Below are positions 8,590 to 16,321 of a DNA stretch of 43,938 nt, one piece after another. The stretch covers positions 1 through 43,938 of the forward strand of contig CAYXXU010000037.1 of assembly GCA_964469155.1 (NCBI GenBank), written 5' to 3'. The notes beneath the pieces are model-generated. The model searched no databases. It was given only the letters and a program-made list of their open reading frames with translations, and was not told the DNA's origin. Source of the DNA: CAIWKO01 sp964469155 (lineage in GTDB: Bacteria; Bacteroidota; Bacteroidia; Bacteroidales; CAIWKO01). The position numbers were made by a program, and so were the translations under genes. The stretch's first letter is position 1. Each line of letters starts with the position of its first letter.

Positions 8590-9225
8590 ATGGAAGAACA
8601 AAACGATCAATTAAAAGCCCTTTCGGAAATACGTTCGCTGATGGAATCCTCTACACGATTCCTGTCGCTCAGCGGCTTATCGGGAATCTTTGCAGGATGT
8701 TTTGGCCTGCTGGGAGCCATTGCTGCATTCATGTTTCTTAACCTGGGTTTGTTCAGCAACGATTATTACCATTATATTTCCAGTAGCAGCAGTTATAATA
8801 TGCCTGCACTTCTTTTCTTTATTGCCGATGCGTTTACAGTGCTTTTGCTGGCTTTGCTGGTGGGAACCTACTTTACTTCACGGAATGCAAGGAAAAAAGG
8901 TCAGCCGATCTGGGATATTACCGTGAAAAAACTTTTACTCAACCTTTTCATTCCCCTGATCACCGGAGGACTTTTCTGTTTTGTACTGTTGTTTCATCAT
9001 TTGGTGTATCTGATAGCCCCGGTGATGCTGATATTTTATGGACTGGCCCTGATCAATGCTTCCAAATTTACCTTCACTATGGTTCGTTATTTGGGTCTGA
9101 GCGAGATCGCCCTGGGACTGATCTCCTGTTTTTTTATAGGCTACGGACTGTTGTTCTGGGCGCTGGGTTTTGGAGTGCTCCATATTATTTACGGAGCGCT
9201 GATGTACAATAAATACGAAAGATGA
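8590..9225 (+). CDS. Multi-span membrane protein, first gene of an HTH operon
   Basis: A 211-aa integral membrane protein with about six hydrophobic segments. The N-terminus MEEQNDQLKALSEIRSLMES is a cytoplasmic amphipathic helix, followed by SLSGLSGIFAGCFGLLGAIA. Such proteins are commonly encoded just before a small winged-helix regulator in Bacteroidetes, as here: the stop codon overlaps the start of the next gene (ATGA), so the two are translationally coupled. Function is unknown; it might act as sensor or partner of the regulator. Confidence 0.8.
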   Translation: MEEQNDQLKALSEIRSLMESSTRFLSLSGLSGIFAGCFGLLGAIAAFMFLNLGLFSNDYYHYISSSSSYNMPALLFFIADAFTVLLLALLVGTYFTSRNARKKGQPIWDITVKKLLLNLFIPLITGGLFCFVLLFHHLVYLIAPVMLIFYGLALINASKFTFTMVRYLGLSEIALGLISCFFIGYGLLFWALGFGVLHIIYGALMYNKYER

Positions 9226-9533
9226 CCAATGATTTCGACATAAACAACCTGAACAAGGTTTTTGAGAGCAGGATACGGCTGGGTGTTATGTCGGTGCTTA
9301 GTGTGAACGAAAGTGCAGATTTTAACCGCCTGAAGGAATTGCTGAAAGTAACCGACGGCAACCTCGCCAGCCATATTACTGCACTGGAAAAAGTGAACTA
9401 TATACAGATTTCAAAGGATTTTGTGGGGAAGAAACCCCGCACCACCTACAATATAACAGATGAAGGGCGCAATGCGTTCCGGCTTCATCTGGCTTCGCTC
9501 GAAAAAATGTTCCAGGTTAATAACCATCATTAA
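9222..9533 (+). CDS. Winged-helix transcriptional regulator
   Basis: A 103-aa DNA-binding protein of the MarR/ArsR-like winged-helix type (HTH_34 group). Motifs are SRIRLGVMSVLSVNESADFN, the recognition helix region LKVTDGNLASHITALEKVNY, and the wing segment with GKKPRTTYNITDEG. No extra ligand domain is present. It overlaps the preceding membrane protein gene by 4 bp and is followed 1 bp later by a small membrane protein gene, so it belongs to one operon. It probably regulates the operon or an envelope process, but this is inference. Confidence 0.9.
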   Translation: MTNDFDINNLNKVFESRIRLGVMSVLSVNESADFNRLKELLKVTDGNLASHITALEKVNYIQISKDFVGKKPRTTYNITDEGRNAFRLHLASLEKMFQVNNHH

Positions 9534-9534
9534 G

Positions 9535-9732
9535 ATGAACGACTTCTTTAATCTCTGTGTACATATTTTGAAGGTCAGCGCCGACTTTTGCGGGATGACC
9601 TACCAGGAGATCAATATCTGGCTGTTTGTGATCATTCATCCGCTTATTACTTTGGCGCTATTCGTCTGGTTGATCATAGCGTTAAAGAAAAACCGAAGAT
9701 TAAAATCTGAAATAAGAAGGATATCGGTTTAG
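9535..9732 (+). CDS. Small single-span membrane protein
   Basis: A 65-aa protein with one membrane segment (IHPLITLALFVWLIIALK) and a basic C-terminal tail. The start at 9535 is one base after the regulator's stop codon; an in-frame earlier ATG would place 25 residues inside the regulator gene and is not needed. Its position in the operon and clean boundaries support it as a real gene. Function unknown. Confidence 0.65.
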   Translation: MNDFFNLCVHILKVSADFCGMTYQEINIWLFVIIHPLITLALFVWLIIALKKNRRLKSEIRRISV

Positions 9733-9770
9733 AAAACTTCTGTAAAAATTTTAAACCTTAAAAATAATAT

Positions 9771-9865
9771 GCCACTAAGACACAAAGACACCAAGGTTCA
9801 CAAAGAAGACAAATGGGTTATACTAATTATCTTCGTGTTTCTTAGTGCCTTAGTGCCTTTGTGGC
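9771..9865. repeat. Imperfect inverted repeat built of CAC-N-AAG octamers
   Basis: The left arm (9771-9795) and the right arm (9841-9865) are inverted copies of each other with about 5 mismatches in 25 positions. Each arm is itself a run of the octamer CAC-N-AAG-R (CACTAAGA, CACAAAGA, CACCAAGG). The element fills the gap between the small membrane protein and the LRR gene. Related arms occur at 132-157, 13199-13236, 15430-15455 and 19009-19030. Confidence 0.85.
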
Positions 9866-9915
9866 AGCAATATTCGTGTCTTCTTAAAAAAAACCTAAAC
9901 TAAAAACCATACCCT

Positions 9916-12696
9916 ATGAAAAAAAATGATTTGTTGCTGTTAATTTCCGTAGTACTTTACAGTTGGCTGTTCTATCATCAATCGCTGGGAGTGAATTTCC
10001 TGCTGTTTTCGGTTTCGCTCATCGCATTGCAACTGATACGAAACAAAACCCTGCAGAGAGATACCTCCTGGTATGTAGCTGCCGGTGGCGCAATAGTTTC
10101 GGGTGTTTGTGTGATGCTTTACGGCACCTGGCTATCGTTTGCCGCCAATATAGTTTCGCTCAGCCTGATTTCGGCTATGAGTATCAGCCGCGGCTCGTCG
10201 GTGATATTGGGCGGAATTTATTCATTGTATTCCTACGTGTCGTCCATTGGCTTTATGATAGTGGATATGATAGAACGCCGGTCACAAAAGAACAAAGCCC
10301 TCGGAAGCAAGTTCTGGATCAAGCTTAGTATTGGAATTGGCATTTTTGCCGTACTGATTTTATTCTTCTTCCTGTATCAAAAATCCAATCCGCTGTTTCT
10401 CGATCTGACACGCAAGATCAACCTCGACTTTATTTCGTGGCCCTGGGTGCGGTTTACTTTCCTGGGATTTCTGTTGTTGTACGGATTTTTCTATCACCGC
10501 AATTTCCCTGCTTTGTATCGTTGGGATATCAATATTCCCAGACAGCTTTATGCGCAAAGCTCCCTGGAGAAAGGCAACCGCTTGTTTGGTAAAAATATCA
10601 ATGAAAACATCGAACGCATATCGGGTGTGGTGCTATTGGCCCTGCTGAATGTATTGCTATTGGTAGTAAATGTGCTTGACATTGTTTATTTGTGGATCAG
10701 CCGCCAGATACCTACCGGAATGACACTTTCTGAGTACCTGCACCAGGGTACGGGAACGCTGATTACTTCTATTGTTCTGGCCATTCTCATTATTATGTTC
10801 TATTTCCGTGGTTACCTGAATTTCTCCGCAAAGAACAAACCTATATTGATACTGGCTTACGCATGGATTCTGCAGAATGCTTTTGTTATTGTTTCCACAG
10901 GTTATCGCACCCTGTTGTATATCAGCGAATATAACCTGACCTACAAACGTCTCGGAGTATACATCTGGCTGGTGCTAACGCTGATCGGGCTTATCACAAC
11001 ATTGGTAAAGATCTATCAGAAAAAAACCAACCTCTATCTTTTCAAAGCCAACGGTTGGGCTTTCTATATAGTGCTGGTTTTGTTCGCCTGCCTCAACTGG
11101 GATATGGTGATCACCAAATTCAACATTCAGAAATCGAAAAGTGTAGATAAAAATTATCTCGTAGAGCTGAATTCGCCTGCCAACCTGCCCGACCTGCTGC
11201 GCTTGCCGGCCGAGGAGCACGACTACGTTAAAAATGAAGAAACAGACGATTCGTATGATGACAACTATGGTTATTCAGGAAGCTATTACGACGATCTGTT
11301 TGAACGCGGCAACTATACTGCGAAATTGCACAAGCGCCTGTATGAGTTTTTGAATGTGAGGGACGAAGTGGGCTGGCAATCGTGGAACTACACGGCCTAT
11401 AAAACCGAGAAAGAGATCTATTCGCTGAACGAAGCCGGGAAAATACCCAAACTGCTTCTGCGCGACAACAATATTACCAGCCTGGATGCCCTGAAAAGGC
11501 TCAACAATATTACCTATCTGGATGTTTCTAACAACCGGGTGGGTGGCTATCTGGTGCTGGAAGGTTTTGACAATCTGGTATATCTGGATGCCTCTTCAAA
11601 CAGCATCTACAGGCTCGACAGTATGCCTGTGATCAAAAACCTGAAAACCCTGAACCTGGCCGGTAACTTTATCAGCGATTTCAAAGGAATAGAAAAGATG
11701 CAGTCATTGGAAGACCTGAATATTGCCAACAATGCCGGACTGATCGATCTGAAACCTATCGTTGCTATAAAAAGCCTGAAAACACTCGATATTTCGGGCA
11801 ACGAAATAAAGAACATCAACACAATGATTGCTTTGAAACAGCTCAAAACACTGAAAATAGGAGGGATGAAAAACCTGAATGTGTTGAAGAACCTGCCGCT
11901 GATGACGCAACTGCAGGAAGTAGACATCTCGAAAAATAATTTCAGTTTTAACGACATTGACCTGCTGAATAAATTCAAGGATTTTAAGAATCTTAAAACA
12001 CTGAACCTTTCGGGGAATAATATCAGCAACCTGTATGTGCTCACCAATGTGGAGAACAAAGTGATCAATTTCTTTTTTAATTTCCAGACTCAGCGCAATG
12101 TGCAGCCCATATTTACCGGCCTCGAAAACCTTGATCTGGCTTCAAACAATATTCGCGACCTGGAAGCCCTGACGTATTATCCGCAACTGAAAACCCTCAA
12201 CCTGGCCAACAATACCCTTAGCTCCATCAATGATCTGGCTGCGCTCACCCAACTCGAAACTCTGAATCTGGATAACACGGGTATGCTGAATTTCGATACG
12301 CTTACCGGTCTGGCAAAACTGAAAGAACTGAGCATTTCGTCAAACAATCTCGCTGATATTTGTGATCTTTCGGGTTTAAAGAACCTCACTACCCTGGATG
12401 TTTCGCACAATGCTCTCACCGGCATCGAACGCCTGGGCCGCTGCACCAGTCTGCGCCGGCTGGTTATGAACAACAACCAGGTGAACGACCTGGGCCCGCT
12501 CAAAACCCTGACCAAACTCGAATACCTTGATGTGAAGAACAATTCAATAGAAGACTACAGCGTATTGTACGGACTGAAAAACCTGAAGGAACTGTATGTT
12601 TCGGGCATCAGCCTCGATACGTACAATGCACTGAAAGAAAACCTGCCGCAGACACGCATCAGGGCACAGTATATCCGGAAAAGAGGTAGTTTTTAA
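9916..12696 (+). CDS. DUF4173-like membrane protein fused to leucine-rich repeats
   Basis: A 926-aa protein in two parts. Residues 1-420 hold about ten membrane spans and resemble the DUF4153/DUF4173 group; typical pieces are YQKSNPLFLDL, TLSEYLHQGTGTLITSIVLA, then YFRGYLNFSAK and TGYRTLLYISEYNLTYKRLG. After a polar linker rich in Asp and Tyr (about 430-475), residues from about 500 to 905 form some sixteen leucine-rich repeats of the internalin type, such as LKTLNLAGNFISDFKG and LENLDLASNNIRDLEAL. The repeats would face one side of the membrane and bind a protein or glycan partner. It follows the winged-helix operon in the same direction, separated by an inverted repeat. Function unknown; the fusion is unusual. 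Confidence 0.85.
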   Translation: MKKNDLLLLISVVLYSWLFYHQSLGVNFLLFSVSLIALQLIRNKTLQRDTSWYVAAGGAIVSGVCVMLYGTWLSFAANIVSLSLISAMSISRGSSVILGGIYSLYSYVSSIGFMIVDMIERRSQKNKALGSKFWIKLSIGIGIFAVLILFFFLYQKSNPLFLDLTRKINLDFISWPWVRFTFLGFLLLYGFFYHRNFPALYRWDINIPRQLYAQSSLEKGNRLFGKNINENIERISGVVLLALLNVLLLVVNVLDIVYLWISRQIPTGMTLSEYLHQGTGTLITSIVLAILIIMFYFRGYLNFSAKNKPILILAYAWILQNAFVIVSTGYRTLLYISEYNLTYKRLGVYIWLVLTLIGLITTLVKIYQKKTNLYLFKANGWAFYIVLVLFACLNWDMVITKFNIQKSKSVDKNYLVELNSPANLPDLLRLPAEEHDYVKNEETDDSYDDNYGYSGSYYDDLFERGNYTAKLHKRLYEFLNVRDEVGWQSWNYTAYKTEKEIYSLNEAGKIPKLLLRDNNITSLDALKRLNNITYLDVSNNRVGGYLVLEGFDNLVYLDASSNSIYRLDSMPVIKNLKTLNLAGNFISDFKGIEKMQSLEDLNIANNAGLIDLKPIVAIKSLKTLDISGNEIKNINTMIALKQLKTLKIGGMKNLNVLKNLPLMTQLQEVDISKNNFSFNDIDLLNKFKDFKNLKTLNLSGNNISNLYVLTNVENKVINFFFNFQTQRNVQPIFTGLENLDLASNNIRDLEALTYYPQLKTLNLANNTLSSINDLAALTQLETLNLDNTGMLNFDTLTGLAKLKELSISSNNLADICDLSGLKNLTTLDVSHNALTGIERLGRCTSLRRLVMNNNQVNDLGPLKTLTKLEYLDVKNNSIEDYSVLYGLKNLKELYVSGISLDTYNALKENLPQTRIRAQYIRKRGSF

Positions 12697-12714
12697 TCTT
12701 AAAATCTTCAGGCC

Positions 12715-13167
12715 ATGAAAATAAATCTGTTTAAAGTTTTATTGTACGATTTTCTGATAGTAATCGTAGTAAATTCGCTTTGGTATTTTCTGCTGGTGCT
12801 GGTGTTCAGCGACAGCCTGAGCGTGTTGAACGACGGCGGCAAGTTTGCCCTGCTGACCTTTGCCGAACTGAGCGGGATTGTTTTTTTCGCCATCTTGTTC
12901 ATTATTTCTTATTTACTACCCCTGTTCTACATTCAGAAACGGCATATTGAAAATAAGAGTACGCCCGAATTGTTCTGGCGGTTTATGCCGCTGGTGGCGC
13001 TAATTGCTACCGTATTTGCCGGTTTTGTGATGATGATAGGCAATCAGCGCGATGGCATCACAGGCGAAGCCTGGCTGAACATCTGGCTGATATTTGGAAT
13101 ATCGTATACGGGGCTGATTTCGTTTGTGTATCTGGTGAAAAACAAAGCCACAAGTCACAAGCCATGA
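12715..13167 (+). CDS. Four-span membrane protein, unknown function
   Basis: A 150-aa hydrophobic protein with about four membrane segments, including VLLYDFLIVIVVNSLWYFLL near the start and IWLIFGISYTGLISFVYLVK near the end. It starts 18 bp after the LRR gene and runs in the same direction, so it is probably co-transcribed. No family is recognised. Confidence 0.7.
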   Translation: MKINLFKVLLYDFLIVIVVNSLWYFLLVLVFSDSLSVLNDGGKFALLTFAELSGIVFFAILFIISYLLPLFYIQKRHIENKSTPELFWRFMPLVALIATVFAGFVMMIGNQRDGITGEAWLNIWLIFGISYTGLISFVYLVKNKATSHKP

Positions 13168-13198
13168 GCCAATAGGAAATCAGGGAATATGGAAGAAT

Positions 13199-13236
13199 CT
13201 TCGTGATTCTCTGTGTGCTCCGTGTCTCCGTGGTAA
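13199..13236. repeat. Dispersed CAC-N-GAG type repeat arm
   Basis: Read on the minus strand, this stretch contains the octamers CACGGAGA and CACGGAGC followed by ACACAGAG and CACGAAG. It belongs to the same degenerate octamer family as 9771-9865 but only one arm is visible here. Confidence 0.6.
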
Positions 13237-13250
13237 AAATAATATAGCAA

Positions 13251-13967
13251 ATGTCAAATAGCAAGCCCTATATCACCCTTCTGTATGTTGGCCTCTTCGC
13301 CATTGCCATGGGATATCTCGAAAGCGCCGTGGTGGTCTACATTCGTGCGCTGTATTATCCCGACGGCTTTACTTTTCCCATGCGGTTGATCAGCAGCCAG
13401 ATCATGATCACCGAACTGTGGCGCGAAGCCGCCACCATGGTGATGCTGCTGGGGGTGGGAATCATTGCCGGAAAAACGGCCCTGCAACGCTTTGCGTATT
13501 TCATTTTTGCTTTTGCCATCTGGGATATCTTTTACTACGTATTCCTGTGGGTGCTCATAGGCTGGCCCCAATCGCTGCTTACCTGGGATGTGTTGTTTTT
13601 TATCCCCACCACCTGGGTTGGTCCGGTGATAGCCCCGGTGATCAATTCGGCGACTATGATCTTATTGGCGTTGGTAATTATTTGGGGTGGAGACGCGCCA
13701 TGGTGCGTCTCTACAAAACGGATGGTATGGACCTTATTGATCGTGGGATCGCTAATCATCCTGATTTCCTATACCCTCGATTATTCGCAATTCATTTTGC
13801 AACGCTATTCGTGGCAAGATTTGCTGGTCAATGGCATCAGCAAAGAAATGCTGATATCGGGCACCGAATATATGCCTCAGAAATTTCCGTGGTGGATATT
13901 CGTGATAGGAGAGGTTATGCATCTTATAGCGGTGGGGATGGTTTGGGGGAGGAAGCGGACGCATTGA
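13251..13967 (+). CDS. Membrane protein, unknown function, with an in-frame palindrome insert
   Basis: A 238-aa protein with six or seven membrane segments, starting ITLLYVGLFAIAMGYLESAV with a conserved-looking glutamate in the first span and a following VVVYIRALYYPDG. Such proteins occur in Bacteroidetes and other environmental bacteria without known function. Between residues about 146 and 155 (GGDAPWCVSTK) the coding sequence is a 28-bp palindromic repeat (13687-13714) that seems to have been inserted in frame into a loop. The overlapping reading frame at 13418-14029 is a shadow. Confidence 0.72.
   Translation: MSNSKPYITLLYVGLFAIAMGYLESAVVVYIRALYYPDGFTFPMRLISSQIMITELWREAATMVMLLGVGIIAGKTALQRFAYFIFAFAIWDIFYYVFLWVLIGWPQSLLTWDVLFFIPTTWVGPVIAPVINSATMILLALVIIWGGDAPWCVSTKRMVWTLLIVGSLIILISYTLDYSQFILQRYSWQDLLVNGISKEMLISGTEYMPQKFPWWIFVIGEVMHLIAVGMVWGRKRTH
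13687..13714. repeat. 28-bp palindromic repeat inside a coding region
   Basis: The arms GTGGAGACGC (13687-13696) and GCGTCTCTAC (13705-13714) pair with a single mismatch around a centre containing CCATGG. It lies within the membrane protein gene 13251-13967 and is read as part of it. The sequence is of a type I recall as a frequent intergenic repeat in other bacteria. Confidence 0.75.
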
Positions 13968-14208
13968 TTGCTGCTTCAATAAAAAAATTGCGGATAGTCA
14001 ATAATATCACTTTCAAATCGACCTGGTAATATTCAGCATTGAATTTGCTTGTTTCCCAGACAGATTCGTCTTACAAATCATTACCGGGTTCATCTGCAGC
14101 AAAATACCGGTATTATAAGGCCAGGAGCAGACCTTCCAATAAACTGAACCGGATTAATTCATCAGAAGATTTAAACGGGTCGGGCAAATACTGGCTTTAA
14201 GCGAAAAA

Positions 14209-14407
14209 GACCAAGGTTACAGGTTTTTAAACCAAGGTTGAAAATAGTTTTACCAGGGTTGCAGAAAATATAACCAAGGTTAAAAATTGTTTACCCCGGG
14301 TTGTAAAATATTCATCCAAGGTTGAAATTTTTTTAACTAAGGTTATAATCATTGTAACTTTAGTTAAAAATTATTTTACCCGGGTTGAATTATTTATTAC
14401 CTTTGTT
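14209..14407. repeat. Array of ten palindromic cores at exact 21-bp spacing
   Basis: Ten 10-bp cores of the form AACC-NN-GGTT begin at 14209, 14230, 14251, 14272, 14293, 14314, 14335, 14356, 14377 and 14398, every one exactly 21 bp from the last. Cores include AACCAAGGTT (twice), TACCAGGGTT, TACCCGGGTT and AACTTTAGTT; in the last both half-sites have changed so that symmetry is kept. The 11-bp spacers are AT-rich, start with a purine and are not conserved in detail. The array lies in the 645-bp gap between two genes, 206 bp before the start of the unknown gene at 14613. The remainder of the gap (13968-14208 and 14408-14612) shows no gene. Confidence 0.9.
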
Positions 14408-14612
14408 TTTGCAACGAAGTGTTGACTTTTTGCTGAAAAAGGCAAATCCATTATTCGAATGAATACGTTTTGTGGTTGCAACGGCTGATAAAAACAGCGA
14501 AAGAGCCAGTATAACAAACCCTTCGAACGATGTTGCCGGGAATACAACTTTGTTTCTGAAGCAAAAAGGGAGTGAAATATATGTGTGTCATCATTTTTAA
14601 AACACTGAAAAT

Positions 14613-15344
14613 ATGCCTTCAGCCTTTCCGACAAAAATTCTTGATTTCAACGCCTACCTTTTGGTGGTAACGAAACATCTAACTGAAAATGCGGTTCGTC
14701 TGGATATTGACCCTATTAAGCTGGCCGCCTTAATTGCTTTATACGGCGACCCTGCAACCCCTGCAACCTACCTCTACAATTATCGTTTATGGTGCGACAG
14801 GGCCGGCAGCAAAACCGTGATTGTGAATGCGAACCTGCGATCCATTTCAAAAACGCTGAAAGTGATGCTGGCAGAGATCTATAACGATATTCCCGCCAGC
14901 CGATGGACCACCGACGACCGCAGCTCCCTGAACCGCAAAAAGGGGCTCCCCTATATAAAAACTTCGCATCATACACCCATAGATTTGCGCTGTGTTCCCG
15001 ACGTACAAGCTCACGGTAACGGATTATTTAAAATTAGTGTGCGCACTCCCACCGATACCGGGCGCAGTAGCATTCCCCCGGGTGCTGACTCGGTTGAAAT
15101 GGCCTGGGCCTTTATGGAAGGCGATATCAGGGTCAATACCGAAAAAAACCCTAAAGTTAAAAAAGAAAGCCTGGGCCCCGACGATGATACCTACCGCCAG
15201 ATATCGTTCACCGCTAAATTCTTTTTGCAGGTCGATCATAAACTCGCCGGCTACGTTTTGTTGTTGTGGTTTCGCTGGACCCACTCGCGCCACCCCGAAC
15301 GGGCCGGAGAATGGAGCACACGCACAGAAACTCTGATATCCTAA
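14613..15344 (+). CDS. Conserved protein of unknown function with an FnIII-like C-terminus
   Basis: A 243-aa soluble protein without signal peptide or membrane segment. The N-terminal half is helical (FNAYLLVVTKHLTENAVRLD, then LRSISKTLKVMLAEIYNDIP and a DRSSLN motif). The C-terminal third, ending with GYVLLLWFRWTHSRHPERAG-EW, looks like a fibronectin-type beta sandwich. I recall similar stand-alone proteins of this two-part plan in Bacteroidetes and other environmental genomes, usually annotated only as hypothetical. The phased 21-bp array lies upstream and may control it or be bound by it; that link is inference. Confidence 0.75.
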   Translation: MPSAFPTKILDFNAYLLVVTKHLTENAVRLDIDPIKLAALIALYGDPATPATYLYNYRLWCDRAGSKTVIVNANLRSISKTLKVMLAEIYNDIPASRWTTDDRSSLNRKKGLPYIKTSHHTPIDLRCVPDVQAHGNGLFKISVRTPTDTGRSSIPPGADSVEMAWAFMEGDIRVNTEKNPKVKKESLGPDDDTYRQISFTAKFFLQVDHKLAGYVLLLWFRWTHSRHPERAGEWSTRTETLIS

Positions 15345-15677
15345 ATCAGAAGCCAACAGACTGCCCGCGCGGATTTAGCGACCCCTTATCCACGTGCAAT
15401 CCAGTCTATCTTAATATTTCCTGATGTATCCTGGTGTCTTTGAGTCTTTGTGGCATTTCTTACCATCTGGGAACCAAGCGAAGCGATCTCACGAACACCT
15501 TTGGAATAAAACAATATTGTGAGTAATCTGCGGCTTTTTCTTTTCTGCATCCGTCGCGGCGGATTTGCGGGAAAACACTTGTCGCTATTTTTTCTCCTCC
15601 TTATTATAATGGAGGCCTTGCTTTATAATTCCAATGTTTTTTTGTAAATTTGTTTTTTAATAAAAAGACAAGCATCA
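15345..15677. other. Intergenic region with two dispersed repeats and a promoter element
   Basis: No gene is seen. Positions 15430-15455 carry an arm of the CAC-N-AAG family (minus-strand octamers CAAAGACT and CAAAGACA). Positions 15549-15564 read ATCCGTCGCGGCGGAT, a 16-bp palindrome with one mismatched pair, flanked by TTTTCTGC and GCGGGAAAA; it belongs to the GC-rich palindrome family. TAAATTTG at 15645-15652 is a probable -7 element for the toxin-antitoxin pair. Confidence 0.65.
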
Positions 15678-15914
15678 ATGACCGTTATAGAATTAAAAAA
15701 AAGACTGATCAAAGAAATCAATCACACCAATAACAATGAATTATTGGAAGAGATGTATCGGTTAATTTCGAATGAAGCCGCCGCTGATTCCATTTATCAG
15801 CTTTCGAACGAACAAATCAATGCTGTTGAAGAGGCTCAGAAACAATTTAAAAACGGACAATTTTTAAAAAACGAGCAAGCCGATAAAAACATTGACGAAT
15901 GGTTAGGCAAGTAG
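15678..15914 (+). CDS. Antitoxin of a RelE/ParE-type pair
   Basis: A 78-aa acidic-to-neutral helical protein encoded directly upstream of a RelE-like toxin and overlapping it by 16 bp. The C-terminal part, ending KNEQADKNIDEWLGK, fits a toxin-wrapping tail. The N-terminus TVIELKKRLIKEINHTNN resembles the small Bacteroidetes antitoxins that accompany ParE-like toxins. Assignment is mostly by context. Confidence 0.8.
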   Translation: MTVIELKKRLIKEINHTNNNELLEEMYRLISNEAAADSIYQLSNEQINAVEEAQKQFKNGQFLKNEQADKNIDEWLGK

Positions 15915-16195
15915 TATGGACTGAAAAGGCTCAAAACAATAGGATTGCCATATTCACATACTGGAATAACCGGAATAAATCGGTTGCTTTTAGTAAAAAG
16001 CTGCACGAATTAATTAAAGAATCCTTGCAATTGATTTGTAAGCACCCAATGATTGGAAGACCTACCATTAAAGAAAATGTGAGGGTAAAAGTATTAAGAG
16101 ATTACCTTATCATTTACGAAATAACCGAACAGGAGATAATAGTTCTGACATTATGGGATTGCAGACAAAACCCTGACGATTTAACTTTCAAATAA
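15899..16195 (+). CDS. RelE/ParE superfamily toxin
   Basis: A 98-aa protein of the RelE/ParE fold. The N-terminal VVWTEKAQNNRIAIFTYW, central FSKKLHELIKESLQLICKHP, MIGRPTIKENVRVKVLRDY-LIIYEI and terminal VLTLWDCRQNPDDL match the family pattern in order. Members either cleave mRNA on the ribosome or poison gyrase; which applies here is not visible. Overlap with the antitoxin supports coupled expression and tight stoichiometry. Confidence 0.92.
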   Translation: MVRQVVWTEKAQNNRIAIFTYWNNRNKSVAFSKKLHELIKESLQLICKHPMIGRPTIKENVRVKVLRDYLIIYEITEQEIIVLTLWDCRQNPDDLTFK

Positions 16196-16321
16196 AGTCC
16201 ACCTACTCCTTCTCTTCCTTACGGAAACGGGATTTCTCCAAATTAATTCTGCCTTCAAACTTATGCCTTTCCCAAAGGGACACCTATGGTGCAGAATTCT
16301 TCTTACTTTTGTACCCACCAA

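Noticed and set aside
13418..14029. 203-aa reading frame overlapping the membrane protein at 13251-13967
   Set aside because: Its composition (His/Gly/Arg-rich) is what a frame-shifted reading of a hydrophobic gene gives, and no motif is seen.
14209..14407. Reverse-strand heptad-repeat peptide across the 21-bp array
   Set aside because: A 41-codon open frame with a T-L-V repeat exists on the minus strand, but 21 bp is seven codons, so any array of that period gives repeated open frames by chance; core symmetry and AT-rich spacers fit DNA-level function better.
14209..14407. CRISPR array
   Set aside because: The period is only 21 bp, the spacers are 11 bp and AT-rich, the repeats are degenerate, and no cas genes are near.
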